From the NCBI RefSeq assembly GCF_044336245.1, contig NZ_CP172346.1, forward strand, positions 2,852,001 through 2,916,000: DNA of 64,000 nucleotides, read 5' to 3'. Source of the stretch: Schlesneria sphaerica (GTDB lineage Bacteria; Planctomycetota; Planctomycetia; Planctomycetales; Planctomycetaceae). Below, piece after piece: positions 37,311 through 46,936 of this stretch. The notes under the pieces were generated by a model. It was not told the origin of the DNA. It ran no database searches and was given only the letters and a program-made list of their open reading frames with translations. How positions within the stretch are numbered: the stretch's first letter is position 1; each line of letters starts with the position of its first letter. The translations under genes and the position numbers were made by a program.

Positions 37311-38327
37311 TCAGACGAACTCGTTCCCGACTTTTCGGGCTCGAACGGGCTTGTCGATGTTGATATCGAGCCGTAGCCCCGCTTCGACCAGCAGATTCCA
37401 GCCAGCGGCCAGTTGCAGGAAGACATTCAGATCCCCAGCGTCGGGAATCTGGATCGTGGGGAACAGCGTCGGTCGCGAGGAAATCGCGATCACGGTCAGT
37501 CCCACACCCTTGACCAGCACGTCATGGAACTTCTGTTCGGATTCTTCATAGGGATCGATCCAGATCACGACATCGTCGGCCTGCATCGCTTCTTCGATCC
37601 CGTGGACCGCGTAAGTTCCCTCAAGATAATCCCCCCGTTTACGGGTGATTTCGTTCGTCTTGAGCGTCAACTCTTCGGCAACACCGTCATTGCGACCAGA
37701 GAAGTAGATGGAGTTTGCCTGAGCAATCTTCTGCGAAATTTCGGCGTCGATTGGCAAAGCCAGCGTCTCGAGAAACTGATCAGCCAGCTTGGGCAGCCGC
37801 CCTTTGAGTGACGTGTCCCCACCCAGCGCCTCGACCAGCGCGCGGCAGAACAAGGCCTGTTCCACAACGCTTTTCGTGGCGGCAACAGCCCCTTCTTTTC
37901 CGCATTTCAGCACATGACCGCGAGCAGCCAGCGCTTCCAGTGGCGACTCAGCAAAAGCAGCCAGGCTGTAACGATGGGTATGGCCCGCCGCGTTGAAGGC
38001 GTTGAAAAGTCGAATGACTTCGGCCGTACGACCCGAGTTCGAAATCCCCAGTACGGCCCAGTCACTCAGAGCGTACTCTTGTGATTGTCGTCCTGCTTCT
38101 GTTGCGATGGTGAAGGGCCATCCCTTTCGTCGTGCGTGTGCAATGGCACTCTTCGCGGGGAACATCCGGCTCGAGCCTTCACCCGAAATCAACAGCTTCC
38201 CTACCTTGCCAATCTCTTCGGCGGTCGCCTTGACCTCCGAAGGATCGAACGTTCGAATCACCTCAGCCGCGGCAATCATGTCGGTAATGAGGTTGAACTT
38301 CGAGTAGGGCGATCGATCTGCAATCAC
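37311..38327 (-). CDS. SIS-domain sugar isomerase/aminotransferase-like protein
   Basis: About 338 residues with two sugar isomerase (SIS) domains. The first has KLLISGEGSSRMFPAKS and AVLGISNSGRTAEVIRLFNA (residues 45-115). The second has SIYFSGRNDGVAEELTLKTNEITRK and a YAVHGIEEAM segment with the Glu/His pair typical of the GlmS isomerase half. It lacks the GlmS glutaminase domain, so it resembles AgaS/FrlB-type or GlmS-C-like proteins acting on phosphosugars. GTG start with AAAGGA upstream. Substrate unknown; it stands alone between convergent lpxI and the divergent FGE-like gene. Confidence 0.82.
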   Translation of the reverse strand: MIADRSPYSKFNLITDMIAAAEVIRTFDPSEVKATAEEIGKVGKLLISGEGSSRMFPAKSAIAHARRKGWPFTIATEAGRQSQEYALSDWAVLGISNSGRTAEVIRLFNAFNAAGHTHRYSLAAFAESPLEALAARGHVLKCGKEGAVAATKSVVEQALFCRALVEALGGDTSLKGRLPKLADQFLETLALPIDAEISQKIAQANSIYFSGRNDGVAEELTLKTNEITRKRGDYLEGTYAVHGIEEAMQADDVVIWIDPYEESEQKFHDVLVKGVGLTVIAISSRPTLFPTIQIPDAGDLNVFLQLAAGWNLLVEAGLRLDINIDKPVRARKVGNEFV

Positions 38328-38642
38328 GTCAAATTTCCTTTGAGATTCTCAAACACCACTTGCCAGAAGACTACGATCGTGAAGGGGGGCACCTCTTTTG
38401 TCAATGTCGCGGTTCGCACGGATGGACGCGTGCAATTACGTTGATTGATGCGACTGTCCCGCTGCCGATGAAAACAGATACCGCCTCCACGACCCGGTCG
38501 ACTTTGCGGCCTGACTCAAACGGAATATGTTTTCTTTGAACGTAGCCCGTCTGAGATGCCGCTGACAGGCCATCTCCGATGCGGCGATCTGGATTTTCGA
38601 CATGCCCTCTGATGTTTTCTCACCCCTGCAGAAAGTACGAAC
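38328..38642. other. Divergent intergenic region, about 315 bp
   Basis: Lies between the divergent SIS-domain and FGE-like genes. I see no hairpin, repeat or small gene that I can support. Confidence 0.4.
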
Positions 38643-39500
38643 ATGAGACGTCGTCGTTTTCTCTCACTGATCAGCACCGCTACGGTCTTTCTGCCAGGAT
38701 GGACCTCCACGGCCCGACTCCAGGCGGAAGAAGAAAAGACGACCGACCTTTTGCAGACGTTCGTGGACGAATTCGTGGCGATTACCCCCGGAACAGCCTC
38801 TTTCCCTGCGTCCTTTCAGATGGGCAGCGACCAAGGGGAACCGAATGAGAAGCCTGTCCACGAAGTCAAACTGTCAAAACCATTCGCGATCGCGAAATAC
38901 GAAGTCCCGCAGAACCTGTTTCACGCCGTCATGGGGTACAACCCCAGTCGCTGGCCTGGGCCGCGAAATTCGGCAGAACGTATGTCCTGGAACGAAGCCA
39001 ATGAATTCTGTCGCAAGGTGACAGCGGCTCTGCGAGCGGACAAACTGATCGAACAGGATGAAACCATTCGCCTGCCGACGGAAGCCGAGTGGGAATACTG
39101 CTGCCGCGCGGGGACCGAGACTCGCTACAGCTTTGGGGACGAGCCACGAACGAAAGCAGATTTTCCCCCAGCGACATCCATCCTGAATGAATTTGCCTGG
39201 CATACCGGCAACGCCGCGGGCAACGATCCGCAGGTCGGAGTCCTCAAGCCAAACCCCTGGGGACTCTATGACATACATGGCTACCTGTGGGAATTCACGG
39301 CCGATGCCTGGTCCCCCAACTATGAGCAGGCTCCGGCGGACGGTTCGGCTGTCACCTCCGAGGATGAATCCAGCAAAATCGTCATCCGGGGGGGCTCATG
39401 GAAGGACGCCTACCCGCTCCTGACCAGTTCTGCCCGGCGCGGATTATCAAAAACAGCGAAAGACGATGCCATCGGCTTCCGCTGCGTCAAGTCAAAATGA
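38643..39500 (+). CDS. Secreted formylglycine-generating-enzyme-like (FGE-sulfatase/SUMF1) protein
   Basis: A 285-residue protein. An RRRRFLSLISTATVFLPGW leader suggests Tat or Sec export. The FGE fold is shown by SFQMGSDQGEPNEKPVHEVKLSKPFAIAKYEV, MSWNEANEFCRKV, IRLPTEAEWEYCCRAGTE, PNPWGLYDIHGYLWEFTADAW, IRGGSWKDA and the terminal IGFRCVK. True FGEs convert a sulfatase Cys to formylglycine using a Cys pair; I see Cys in EYCC and GFRC but cannot confirm the copper-binding pair. Many planctomycete members are not sulfatase activators, so enzymatic role is open. Confidence 0.85.
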   Translation: MRRRRFLSLISTATVFLPGWTSTARLQAEEEKTTDLLQTFVDEFVAITPGTASFPASFQMGSDQGEPNEKPVHEVKLSKPFAIAKYEVPQNLFHAVMGYNPSRWPGPRNSAERMSWNEANEFCRKVTAALRADKLIEQDETIRLPTEAEWEYCCRAGTETRYSFGDEPRTKADFPPATSILNEFAWHTGNAAGNDPQVGVLKPNPWGLYDIHGYLWEFTADAWSPNYEQAPADGSAVTSEDESSKIVIRGGSWKDAYPLLTSSARRGLSKTAKDDAIGFRCVKSK

Positions 39501-39551
39501 ACTGTCCTTGGTCTGCCCGGAGACGAACCGGGATGGCCGCCGCCATGGCGG

Positions 39552-40919
39552 TCATTCCGATTCCGCCAGCGAGGCTGACACGATTTCCCGGTCATTCCTG
39601 ACATAGACATTTCGATTCGCGAACGCCGGATGCGTCCAGACAACGTCGCGTCGTTCGGCAGGGCCCGTCGGTTCGAGCAGGTGAGCTCGCCCCAGTTCGT
39701 GATACCCCTTGGGTGTCAGGTGCGCCATGATCAGATCCCCCTGCTCGTTAAAGAGGAAGTACCGATCTTCGTGCTTCACCAGGAAGGCATTCCCCCAGCG
39801 TGCAGACCTTCCGCTGGTCGCTTCGAACGTCGCCCATAGACGGTCGCCATTCTTCAAATCGAGACAGCGTAGTTCGCCATAGCTGCAGACCCCGAAAATA
39901 TGTCCCTGATCGATCATCGGAGTGCTGATAATGCTGTGCAGCGCATCGGTCTGACGCTCATTCTTGCCGTGGCGTCGCCAGACTTCGGTCGCGGTCGGAG
40001 TTTTCTCGTCCAGCTTGAGCAGCATTGAGCCGTTGTAGAAAGCGGTGATAAACAGCAAATTACCATCGACTCGCGGCGTGGCCACGGAGAGTCCCGTTTG
40101 TGAGGTAAAGGGAACCGACCAGTAGACCTTGCCCGTTTCCGGATCGAGGCCGTTGATGGAGGAAGGATGCCAGACAATGAGCTGCCGCTTCCCACCCGCT
40201 TCAACGATGATCGGTGAACTGTACCCCGATGCATGTTCGCCAGTGGAATCCAGGGCTCGCCAGACCTCCCGGCCGGTCGATTTATCAAACGCGACAACGG
40301 CAGTCCCCTCGCCTCCAACCAGACAGATCAGCCGGTCGCCATCGAGCAGAGGATTTGAGGAATATCCCCAGACAGGGGTCTGATCACGGCCGTAATCCTT
40401 CTGGAACGAACGAGACCACACGACCTCGCCGGAGTCGGCGGTCAGACAGAAGAGATGTCCTTCTGAGCCGAGCGTGTAGACAAACCCGTCCTTGATGACC
40501 GGGGTCGTGCGGGGACCAGCGGGATAACTGACCGTGTAGGGACAATCGTATTCGTGCTTCCAGATGATCGAGCCGTCTTTGTCATCCAGACACAGGACGC
40601 GTTCAGAGGCTGTTTGACGTTCCCGGCTGAAGGGGTTGCTTGGGTCACTCTCGCCAGTGGGAAGTTGCTTGTCGGTCACATAAACCCGTCCGTTCGCCAC
40701 GGCAGGTCCCGCGTAACCCCCGCCCACCTTCGTGCGCCAACGAACTTTGGGACCATCAGCAGGAAAGGTCTTAATGATCCCCTTTTCACGCCAGACGGCG
40801 TCGCGCTCGGGCCCCATCCACTGTGGCCAGTCATCTGCAAACGACGAGGATGCCAGCGACAAACAGGCTGCCATCACAATCGGAACTACCCGGTTCGGAC
40901 GAGTCAATCGACAGCACAT
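39552..40919 (-). CDS. Secreted PQQ-type beta-propeller protein
   Basis: A 455-residue protein with a signal peptide (VVPIVMAACLSLASSSFADD). It then shows WPQWMGPERDAVWREKGIIK, the standard opening of planctomycete outer-membrane-protein-assembly-factor-BamB-like propellers, followed by PQQ repeats such as RVLCLDDKDGSIIWKHEY, LFCLTADSGEVVWSRSF, VVAFDKSTGREVWRAL, INGLDPETGKVYWSV and LRCLDLKNGDRLWATF. No catalytic residues identified, so PQQ binding is not implied. Probably a periplasmic or surface scaffold. No operon partners. Confidence 0.9.
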   Translation of the reverse strand: MCCRLTRPNRVVPIVMAACLSLASSSFADDWPQWMGPERDAVWREKGIIKTFPADGPKVRWRTKVGGGYAGPAVANGRVYVTDKQLPTGESDPSNPFSRERQTASERVLCLDDKDGSIIWKHEYDCPYTVSYPAGPRTTPVIKDGFVYTLGSEGHLFCLTADSGEVVWSRSFQKDYGRDQTPVWGYSSNPLLDGDRLICLVGGEGTAVVAFDKSTGREVWRALDSTGEHASGYSSPIIVEAGGKRQLIVWHPSSINGLDPETGKVYWSVPFTSQTGLSVATPRVDGNLLFITAFYNGSMLLKLDEKTPTATEVWRRHGKNERQTDALHSIISTPMIDQGHIFGVCSYGELRCLDLKNGDRLWATFEATSGRSARWGNAFLVKHEDRYFLFNEQGDLIMAHLTPKGYHELGRAHLLEPTGPAERRDVVWTHPAFANRNVYVRNDREIVSASLAESE

Positions 40920-41151
40920 GTTTCAATCCTTTAAGTTTAGTCAGGCAAACGTCTAGTCAGGCGAACGGGATCCAGAGCGTGGTTCAGCGAACCAGTCTGC
41001 TCCACTTCCGAACGGGGTCCACTGATGTCATCTCAGAATCTGGTTTGGGGTGTCCATGACCGCGATGTGACCGTCCCACCTGTCTCTCTCACTTTCAAAC
41101 TCACCGGCGTGGAATTCGGCCGCGTGAGCCAGCGGTGCGATATTCCGGTCA

Positions 41152-42000
41152 TCAGTCGCGGCCGGGCCGTTTCAGAGAATGGGGCGCTACCAGCGGAGCG
41201 TAAACCTCGGGCCGTCGGTCCGCAATCCGATCCACTTCGTTGATCCCCGCTGTTCGGACGAGATGTTTGGTACGGGACCGGGTGACGTCGATATCGGCGT
41301 ACAGGATTTCTTCTTCCGTGTGATCCGCGAAGGCGATCGTCTTCCCCAGCGGATCGCAGATCTTGCTTTTGCCGACGAACTTCACTCCCCGCTCCACACC
41401 GACTCGATCGGCGGCCGCGTAGTAGACAGTATTTTCCATCGCTCGTGCGTTCACGGTGAAATCCCCTGCCCCTTCCGCGCCGGGTGGCCAGTTGGTTGGC
41501 AGGACGATCAGATCCGCCCCCAGCAGGGTCATAATGCGAGACGATTCCGGGAATCCTCCATCGTAGCAGATATTCATACCCACCTTGACCCCCGCGATTT
41601 CGTGGACAGCAAAGGGGCGGTCACCGTAATCGGTAAATCGATCAACCCCCAGACGAGGGAGGTGGATCTTACGGTACGAGGCGACCAGCCCTTCGGGTCC
41701 GACGAGCGCCAGAGCGTTGAAGACTTTGCTACCGTCGGATTCCAACATACCAAATACAGTATAGACCCCCAGTTCCTTACACACGGCCGCCATTTTTTCG
41801 ACGGACGGTCCGGGAATCGATTCAGCATAAGGGCGAGCTTCTTCAATACTGTCGAAGCAGTAACCTGTCAGTGCGCATTCGGGAAAGATGGTGAATGTGG
41901 CGCCATTCTTTCTGGTCTCGCGCACGTAAGAGATCATTCGGTCCAGATTGCCAGCCTTGTCGCCCAGCTTGATATCCGTCTGAATCGCCGCAATTCGCAT
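41152..42000 (-). CDS. Carbon-nitrogen hydrolase (nitrilase superfamily)
   Basis: A 282-residue cytoplasmic amidase-type enzyme with the full Glu-Lys-Cys triad: Glu41 in FPECALTGY, Lys near 109 in YRKIHLPRLG and Cys near 144 in MNICYDGGFPESSR. The first strand is MRIAAIQTDIKLGD. The closest functional relatives I recall are N-carbamoylputrescine amidase/omega-amidase-like proteins, but the substrate is not fixed by these motifs. Stands alone. Confidence 0.9.
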   Translation of the reverse strand: MRIAAIQTDIKLGDKAGNLDRMISYVRETRKNGATFTIFPECALTGYCFDSIEEARPYAESIPGPSVEKMAAVCKELGVYTVFGMLESDGSKVFNALALVGPEGLVASYRKIHLPRLGVDRFTDYGDRPFAVHEIAGVKVGMNICYDGGFPESSRIMTLLGADLIVLPTNWPPGAEGAGDFTVNARAMENTVYYAAADRVGVERGVKFVGKSKICDPLGKTIAFADHTEEEILYADIDVTRSRTKHLVRTAGINEVDRIADRRPEVYAPLVAPHSLKRPGRD

Positions 42001-42342
42001 AGCTCATCTTTCAACACGGGAAGGGGAAAACGGCATCCTAACAGGAAGATCACGTCACCGGGAGGACGCAGCGATGTTTGCCAAATCGCGGTACGGGCGG
42101 TTTCCGGATCCACCCGTCATGACATTCGAGGCGAACGCCCGTCGAGACGAACTTCACCTCGACTCAAACTTCACCACGACTCAGCGTCAGGGACTTACCC
42201 TTGCGTCGGCACCATCAGCAGCACAAAAGCGGACAACTCCGTCATCGTCGATGTCCCCCACCCCCATCCGTACCGGACTTCTTAGTCAGCCTATTAGTCA
42301 GCCTGGTCAGCAATCCGTCAGGAAGGGGTGCTGCCCGCGCAA
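42001..42342. other. Intergenic region, about 340 bp
   Basis: Lies between two minus-strand genes. Contains a short imperfect AGTCAGCC/TTAGTCAGCC run near 42283-42312. Nothing else recognised. Confidence 0.4.
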
Positions 42343-43809
42343 CTAGCAGACGGAAAATTTCGGATCAGGGGATGTCACGATCAATCGATTGGCCGCCGCT
42401 TCCAGGCTGTCGAACTGACCTGTTCCGACACAGGCCACTAACGCGGCACCGAACGCAGCTTCTTCGCGATGTCGCGTGAAGAGCATCGGCAGGTCGAAAG
42501 CGCGGGAAACAATTTCGGCCAGCAGGGGATTTTCACGCAGGCCGTTTCCCGCCGCTACAAGAATCGTGGGCTTGGCCCGGTTGATCTGTTGAATCGCCAG
42601 AAACCCTTCGTGCAGGGATCGGCCCATTCCTTCCAGGATCGCGCGACACAGATGTCCGGCCGTGAAGTTTTGCGGCGACAGTCCGGTGATCGAACCACGG
42701 ACAGTGGGATCAAGTCGCGTCCCGGAAAAGCGAGGTTCACACCGCAGACCGTCCGCACCCGACGGAATCGCCGTAGCCAGCTCGTTCATCACGTTGTAAA
42801 GCTTTTCGGTCGACGGCACATGAAAGAGCTGCTTGCCAACGTCACCGAAGAACTGTTCCAGTACCTGGTACGACCAGCCCCCGGCCAGACCGACGTTTGA
42901 CAACAGGTTTCCCTTGACAGGAAACGGACGCAGCTCAATGGGGGGGACAAAATCGAGTCCCTCTGTGAACATCGCCACCTGGGCACCTGTCCCGACATTC
43001 ACGAGGACCGTCTTCGTGGGATCGGCCACGCTTCCCAGAAAACTTGCCTGGTGATCACCAATCGGAGCAAAGATCGGGATTCCGGCGGGAAGTCCGGTCT
43101 TATTCGCATATTCGTCGGTGAGCGTCCCCGCCTGCTGATCGGCTTCCAGGATCGGTGGGAACCAGTCGCGTGACAGGCCCAGAGCTTTGATCGCCTGGTC
43201 GTCCCAATTTCTCGTCGGGGCATGGAAGACGCCGCTACTTCCTGCGCACGAAGGTTCAGTGACGGGGTCGGCACCTGTCAGCACTGCTGTAAAGTAGTCC
43301 ATGATGAACAGCGCACGTGCCCCTTCGGGCACGATTCGACGCTTCGCCAGTTCGTACAGCGTGACTGCCATGAATCCCGGTTGCAGCCAGCATCCCGTCC
43401 GTTTCCAGGCCTCGTTTCCAATCGCCTCGCGGGCCGATTGCAGCCAGGTCTTGTCACCTTCGGGACACATTTCGAGGGCTCGACGGTCCTGCCAGTTAAT
43501 CAAAGGAGAGACCGGGTTGAGGTGAGAATCAACCAGCAGCATTCCGTGCTGCTGCCCGGTGACGCCGATCCCGATCACCTCCCCGACGTGGTTCCCCAGT
43601 TGTTCAGCAACCTGCGCCAGGCAGCGGCAACTGGCTGCGATGATTTGCTTTGCGTCCCATTCGGAGTGGCCTCGTGCAGCGTCTGCGGTAGCCGTGACGC
43701 GACCGTCATTCGCGGCCGATCCGATGGCAACCAGAACTCCAGTTTGGGTGTCGACGGCGATACTGGTGATTTTGGTCGTACCGAGATCCACTCCGATCAC
43801 GATGGGCAT
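42343..43809 (-). CDS. FGGY-family carbohydrate kinase (xylulokinase-like)
   Basis: A 488-residue sugar kinase. N-terminal phosphate loop VIGVDLGTTKITSIAVD, GIGVTGQQHGMLLVD at about 83-97, PLINWQDRRALE substrate region, the C-terminal ATPase landmarks KTVLVNVGTGAQVAMF and RAILEGMGRSLHEGF, then ILVAAGNGLRENPLLAEIVSRAFDLPM. Closest in layout to xylulokinase, though sedoheptulokinase is possible. It phosphorylates a pentulose or heptulose for entry to the pentose phosphate pathway. An AGGA site precedes the ATG. No xylose isomerase or transporter is adjacent. Confidence 0.85.
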   Translation of the reverse strand: MPIVIGVDLGTTKITSIAVDTQTGVLVAIGSAANDGRVTATADAARGHSEWDAKQIIAASCRCLAQVAEQLGNHVGEVIGIGVTGQQHGMLLVDSHLNPVSPLINWQDRRALEMCPEGDKTWLQSAREAIGNEAWKRTGCWLQPGFMAVTLYELAKRRIVPEGARALFIMDYFTAVLTGADPVTEPSCAGSSGVFHAPTRNWDDQAIKALGLSRDWFPPILEADQQAGTLTDEYANKTGLPAGIPIFAPIGDHQASFLGSVADPTKTVLVNVGTGAQVAMFTEGLDFVPPIELRPFPVKGNLLSNVGLAGGWSYQVLEQFFGDVGKQLFHVPSTEKLYNVMNELATAIPSGADGLRCEPRFSGTRLDPTVRGSITGLSPQNFTAGHLCRAILEGMGRSLHEGFLAIQQINRAKPTILVAAGNGLRENPLLAEIVSRAFDLPMLFTRHREEAAFGAALVACVGTGQFDSLEAAANRLIVTSPDPKFSVC

Positions 43810-44164
43810 CGCATGGTATCCTGAATTCAGGTCTGGGGACGGGCTGAAGAGTGGAAGAATCTACACCGTTGGCAGGTCTGATTCACCCAGAGAGCTTGAG
43901 AAACTTTCGCTTTGTCAGCTCGTTTTGGACGTTTTGAAGCGAATTGCAGCGGCAGATCCTGCCAGAACAGGTCAATTTCGATAAAAGGAAGTCCTAAAAG
44001 TGAATCCCGACAGCAGTTCGTATTGACGAGATTTATTAGCTGTGCAAAATGCCATTGTCTTCCTGTCCGCCGGTTGAAAGCCAAGGGATTTGGCTCGCCG
44101 AGCAGACGCGACCACGACACAACCGATTTTCGTCCGTTCGGCCACGCAAAGGAGTGCATCAGCC
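43810..44164. promoter_or_regulatory. Divergent region upstream of the envelope block
   Basis: About 355 bp between the divergent sugar kinase and the Skp gene; presumably contains the promoter of the skp-lpxC-lpxA run. Moderately A/T-rich near 43900-44050. Individual boxes not assigned. Confidence 0.4.
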
Positions 44165-44836
44165 GTGAAGAAAGTTATCGTTTCGGCATCCGCAATCGCC
44201 CTGCTCGCTGGTGTTCTCGCGTTGACGGGAGACGCCTGGAGTCAGAGCAAGGAACCGGCCGCGGCCGCCACCAATCTTCCTCATAAAGTAGGCCTGATCG
44301 ACATGGCCTACGTCTTCAAGAACTACAAAAAGTTCGAGAGCCTGCGTGAAGACCTGAAGCAGGAAATCGCCGAAAGCGAAGAAAAAGCCAAGGACATGCA
44401 GAAGGGGATCGTCGAACTCCAGCAGAAGATGAAGAGTCTCGTCGAAGGTGCTCCTGAGTATTCCAAGGTCGAACAGCAGGCTGTCAAGCAGGCTGCCGAA
44501 TTCGAAAACTTCCGCCGCCAGATGTCACGCGAATTCCTGAAGAAGGAATCGCAGATCTATCTGCAGGTCTACAACGAAGTGACCACCATGGTGGAAAAGT
44601 ACGCCAATCACTTCAACTACACCCTGATCATTCGCTTCAACCGCGAAGATCTCGACACCGAGAACCCACAGCAGTTGCTGCAGGGGATGAACCGCCAGGT
44701 CGTCTTCTACCGACCGAACGAAGACATCACCACCCCCGTTCTGGAAAGCCTCAACAAGAAGTTCAATCCAGACGCAGCCTCAAGCAAGGCTCCTGCTCGT
44801 ACCGCAACCCCAGGTGGTGCATCGAAGAACAACTAG
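44165..44836 (+). CDS. skp: OmpH/Skp-family periplasmic chaperone
   Basis: About 223 residues; chaperone for unfolded outer-membrane proteins in the periplasm. The GTG at 44165 was chosen: AAAGGAG lies 10 nt upstream, and it opens a signal peptide (KKVIVSASAIALLAGVLALTG). The mature part starts KVGLIDMAYVFKNYKKF, the family opening, then a long charged coiled coil (about 50-135: LREDLKQEIAESEEKAKDMQ), and the closing strand FNYTLIIRFNREDLDT. The C-terminus is Ala/Ser/Pro-rich and longer than in E. coli Skp. It leads the envelope block, matching its place beside lpx genes in proteobacteria. Confidence 0.9.
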   Translation: MKKVIVSASAIALLAGVLALTGDAWSQSKEPAAAATNLPHKVGLIDMAYVFKNYKKFESLREDLKQEIAESEEKAKDMQKGIVELQQKMKSLVEGAPEYSKVEQQAVKQAAEFENFRRQMSREFLKKESQIYLQVYNEVTTMVEKYANHFNYTLIIRFNREDLDTENPQQLLQGMNRQVVFYRPNEDITTPVLESLNKKFNPDAASSKAPARTATPGGASKNN

Positions 44837-45045
44837 TCTTCGACCGACGGACGCAAAATCGCCCGACCCTGGATTAGTCCGGGGTCGGTTTCCATTCTCT
44901 GTGCGTTCGTACTTAACTTCCAAACCAGCGGCCACTCTCAAATACGCGCTGCCATCGCTGGACGTCTCGTTGCCGGGGGATGCGTTCTCACCCGAGCGGA
45001 CTTTCGCGATCTGATTGCGACGACATGCAGCGCCGGGTGACACCC

Positions 45046-45924
45046 ATGACTCCAAGATGCCAACGAACTCTCGTCCGCCCTGCTGAATATCGGGGCTTCG
45101 GTTTCCTTTCAGGTGCCGATGTCACGGTTTCCTTCTTTCCAGCAGACGAGAACTACGGAATTCGATTCCAGCGAACTGACCTCGCCGGAACGAAGCCGAT
45201 CCCTGCCCGGCTTGAAAACCTTGTTCCCCGCCAGCGACGGACGGCCATCTCCAATGGTGAAGCCTCTGTCGACCTCGTGGAACATGTCATGGCCGCTCTG
45301 GCAGGACTGCAGATTGATAACTGCCTGGTCCGCCTGAATGCTCCTGAACCCCCGGGCGCCGATGGTTCCTGCCTTCCCTTTGTCGAAGCGTTGCTCGAAG
45401 CGGGAACGGTCGAACAGACGGCACGCCAGCCATTGCTGGTTGTTCATTCCAGCTCCAGAACCGAAACCGCTTCAGACGAATCAGAGATCTCGGTTCGCCC
45501 CATCTTCCACCGAACGCTCGTCATCAGCTACGAACTCGACTACGGAATGCGTTCCCCGATCAAGCCCCAACTGCTGACCTATGAATTCTCTCCCGAGACA
45601 TTCGTCAGCGAAATTGCTTTCGCCAGGACATTCATCCTGCAAAGTGAAGTGGCGGCGCTGCAGTCGAAGGGGTACGGATCACGCGTCACCGAAAAAGACC
45701 TGCTGATCTTCGGACCGGACGGCGTCATCGGCAACCAGTTGCGAAGCTCTGACGAGTGCGTCCGCCACAAGATTCTGGACTGCATCGGAGATTTCGCCCT
45801 GATGGGGTGCGATGTGCATGGTCACTTCCGCGCTTACCGCTCGGGACACAACACCAACCATGCCATCTGCCAGAAGATCCAGGTCAGCCAACCGGCGAAA
45901 ATGGCCCATTCCAAAGCCGCATGA
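45046..45924 (+). CDS. lpxC: UDP-3-O-acyl-N-acetylglucosamine deacetylase
   Basis: Committed zinc-dependent step of lipid A synthesis. About 292 residues, with the start at MTPRCQRTLVRPAEYRG; an ATG 7 codons upstream is possible. The zinc ligands are all present: His80 in VEHVMAALAG, His241 and Asp245 in RHKILDCIGDFALMG; the catalytic His268 is in SGHNTNHA. Domain spacing and length match E. coli LpxC (His79, 238, Asp242, His265). No fusion to FabZ. Followed 103 bp later by lpxA. Confidence 0.96.
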   Translation: MTPRCQRTLVRPAEYRGFGFLSGADVTVSFFPADENYGIRFQRTDLAGTKPIPARLENLVPRQRRTAISNGEASVDLVEHVMAALAGLQIDNCLVRLNAPEPPGADGSCLPFVEALLEAGTVEQTARQPLLVVHSSSRTETASDESEISVRPIFHRTLVISYELDYGMRSPIKPQLLTYEFSPETFVSEIAFARTFILQSEVAALQSKGYGSRVTEKDLLIFGPDGVIGNQLRSSDECVRHKILDCIGDFALMGCDVHGHFRAYRSGHNTNHAICQKIQVSQPAKMAHSKAA

Positions 45925-46027
45925 CAGATTCGGCACTCGCCCGCCACGACAACTGTGTGAACTACAGCCCGGCAAACACCGATACTAACACTGTGATCTC
46001 GATCAAGCGAAATTCAAGGACGACACC

Positions 46028-46873
46028 ATGCCGCGAACGATCTCACCCTTGTCGCAAGTAGATGCTCAAGCTCAGATCGGCGACGATGTCGAGATCGGCC
46101 CCTTCTGCGTCATTGGTCCCCACGTCAAGCTGGGGAACGCCTGCAAGCTCGACAGCCATGTCTCGCTGATCGGCCACACCATCATCGGTGACCGAAACCG
46201 GTTCTACCCGGGAGCCGTCATCGGGGGCGAGCCACAAGATATCGGCTACAGCGGTTCACCAACCCGAGTCGAAATCGGCGACGACAACCTGTTTCGCGAA
46301 GGAGTGACCGTCAATCGCGGAGCCGACAAGGAAGACGGTGTGACCCGGATTGGTCATCGTAACTTCCTGATGGCGAACGCCCACGTCGCCCACAACTGCC
46401 ACGTCTTCAACAACGTCATCCTGTGCAACGGCAGTCTGCTCGGTGGACACGTGCACGTTCAGGATTATGCGATTGTCTCGGGCAACTCGGTCGTTCACCA
46501 CTTCGCGACACTCGGAACGGGCTGCTTTATCAGCGGCGGTTGCCGGGCTCCTCAGGACATTCCTCCTTTCATGCTGGCTGCCGGCAGCGACAAGCCGGAA
46601 ATCGTCACGGTCAACGTCGTCGGAATGCGTCGACGCGGAATCTCTGAGAACGCCATCAACCTGGTCCGCCAGGCCTACAAACTGATCTTCCGGGAACACG
46701 TCAAGCTGGAAGAAGTTCGCGAACGGTTGTCGGAACAGACCGACGGGGTACTGCCGATCGAACTCATGACATTGCTCAACTTCTGTGAGCAATCCGCCAA
46801 AGGCAAGAATGGCCGAGCACGCGAAAGCCTTCGCGGCAAGCCTTCCGCCAGTGAAGAAACCAAGGCCGCGTAA
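46028..46873 (+). CDS. lpxA: UDP-N-acetylglucosamine acyltransferase (LpxA)
   Basis: First enzyme of lipid A synthesis, transferring a hydroxyacyl chain from ACP to the 3-position of the UDP-sugar. A 281-residue left-handed beta-helix protein: VEIGPFCVIGPHVKLG, GEPQDIGYSGSPTRVEIGDD, FREGVTVNRG, and NAHVAHNC with His119 and catalytic His122. The helical C-terminus has VGMRRRGISENAINLVRQAYKLIF. AAGGA lies 7 nt before the ATG. The next gene is a GnnA-like oxidoreductase, which bears on whether the acyl group is ester- or amide-linked. Confidence 0.96.
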   Translation: MPRTISPLSQVDAQAQIGDDVEIGPFCVIGPHVKLGNACKLDSHVSLIGHTIIGDRNRFYPGAVIGGEPQDIGYSGSPTRVEIGDDNLFREGVTVNRGADKEDGVTRIGHRNFLMANAHVAHNCHVFNNVILCNGSLLGGHVHVQDYAIVSGNSVVHHFATLGTGCFISGGCRAPQDIPPFMLAAGSDKPEIVTVNVVGMRRRGISENAINLVRQAYKLIFREHVKLEEVRERLSEQTDGVLPIELMTLLNFCEQSAKGKNGRARESLRGKPSASEETKAA

Positions 46874-46936
46874 TCGGCCGACCGGGAAAACCACCACAGC
46901 AGGTTGTCGCGTCGACAGGGAAAACAGGTTTTTACG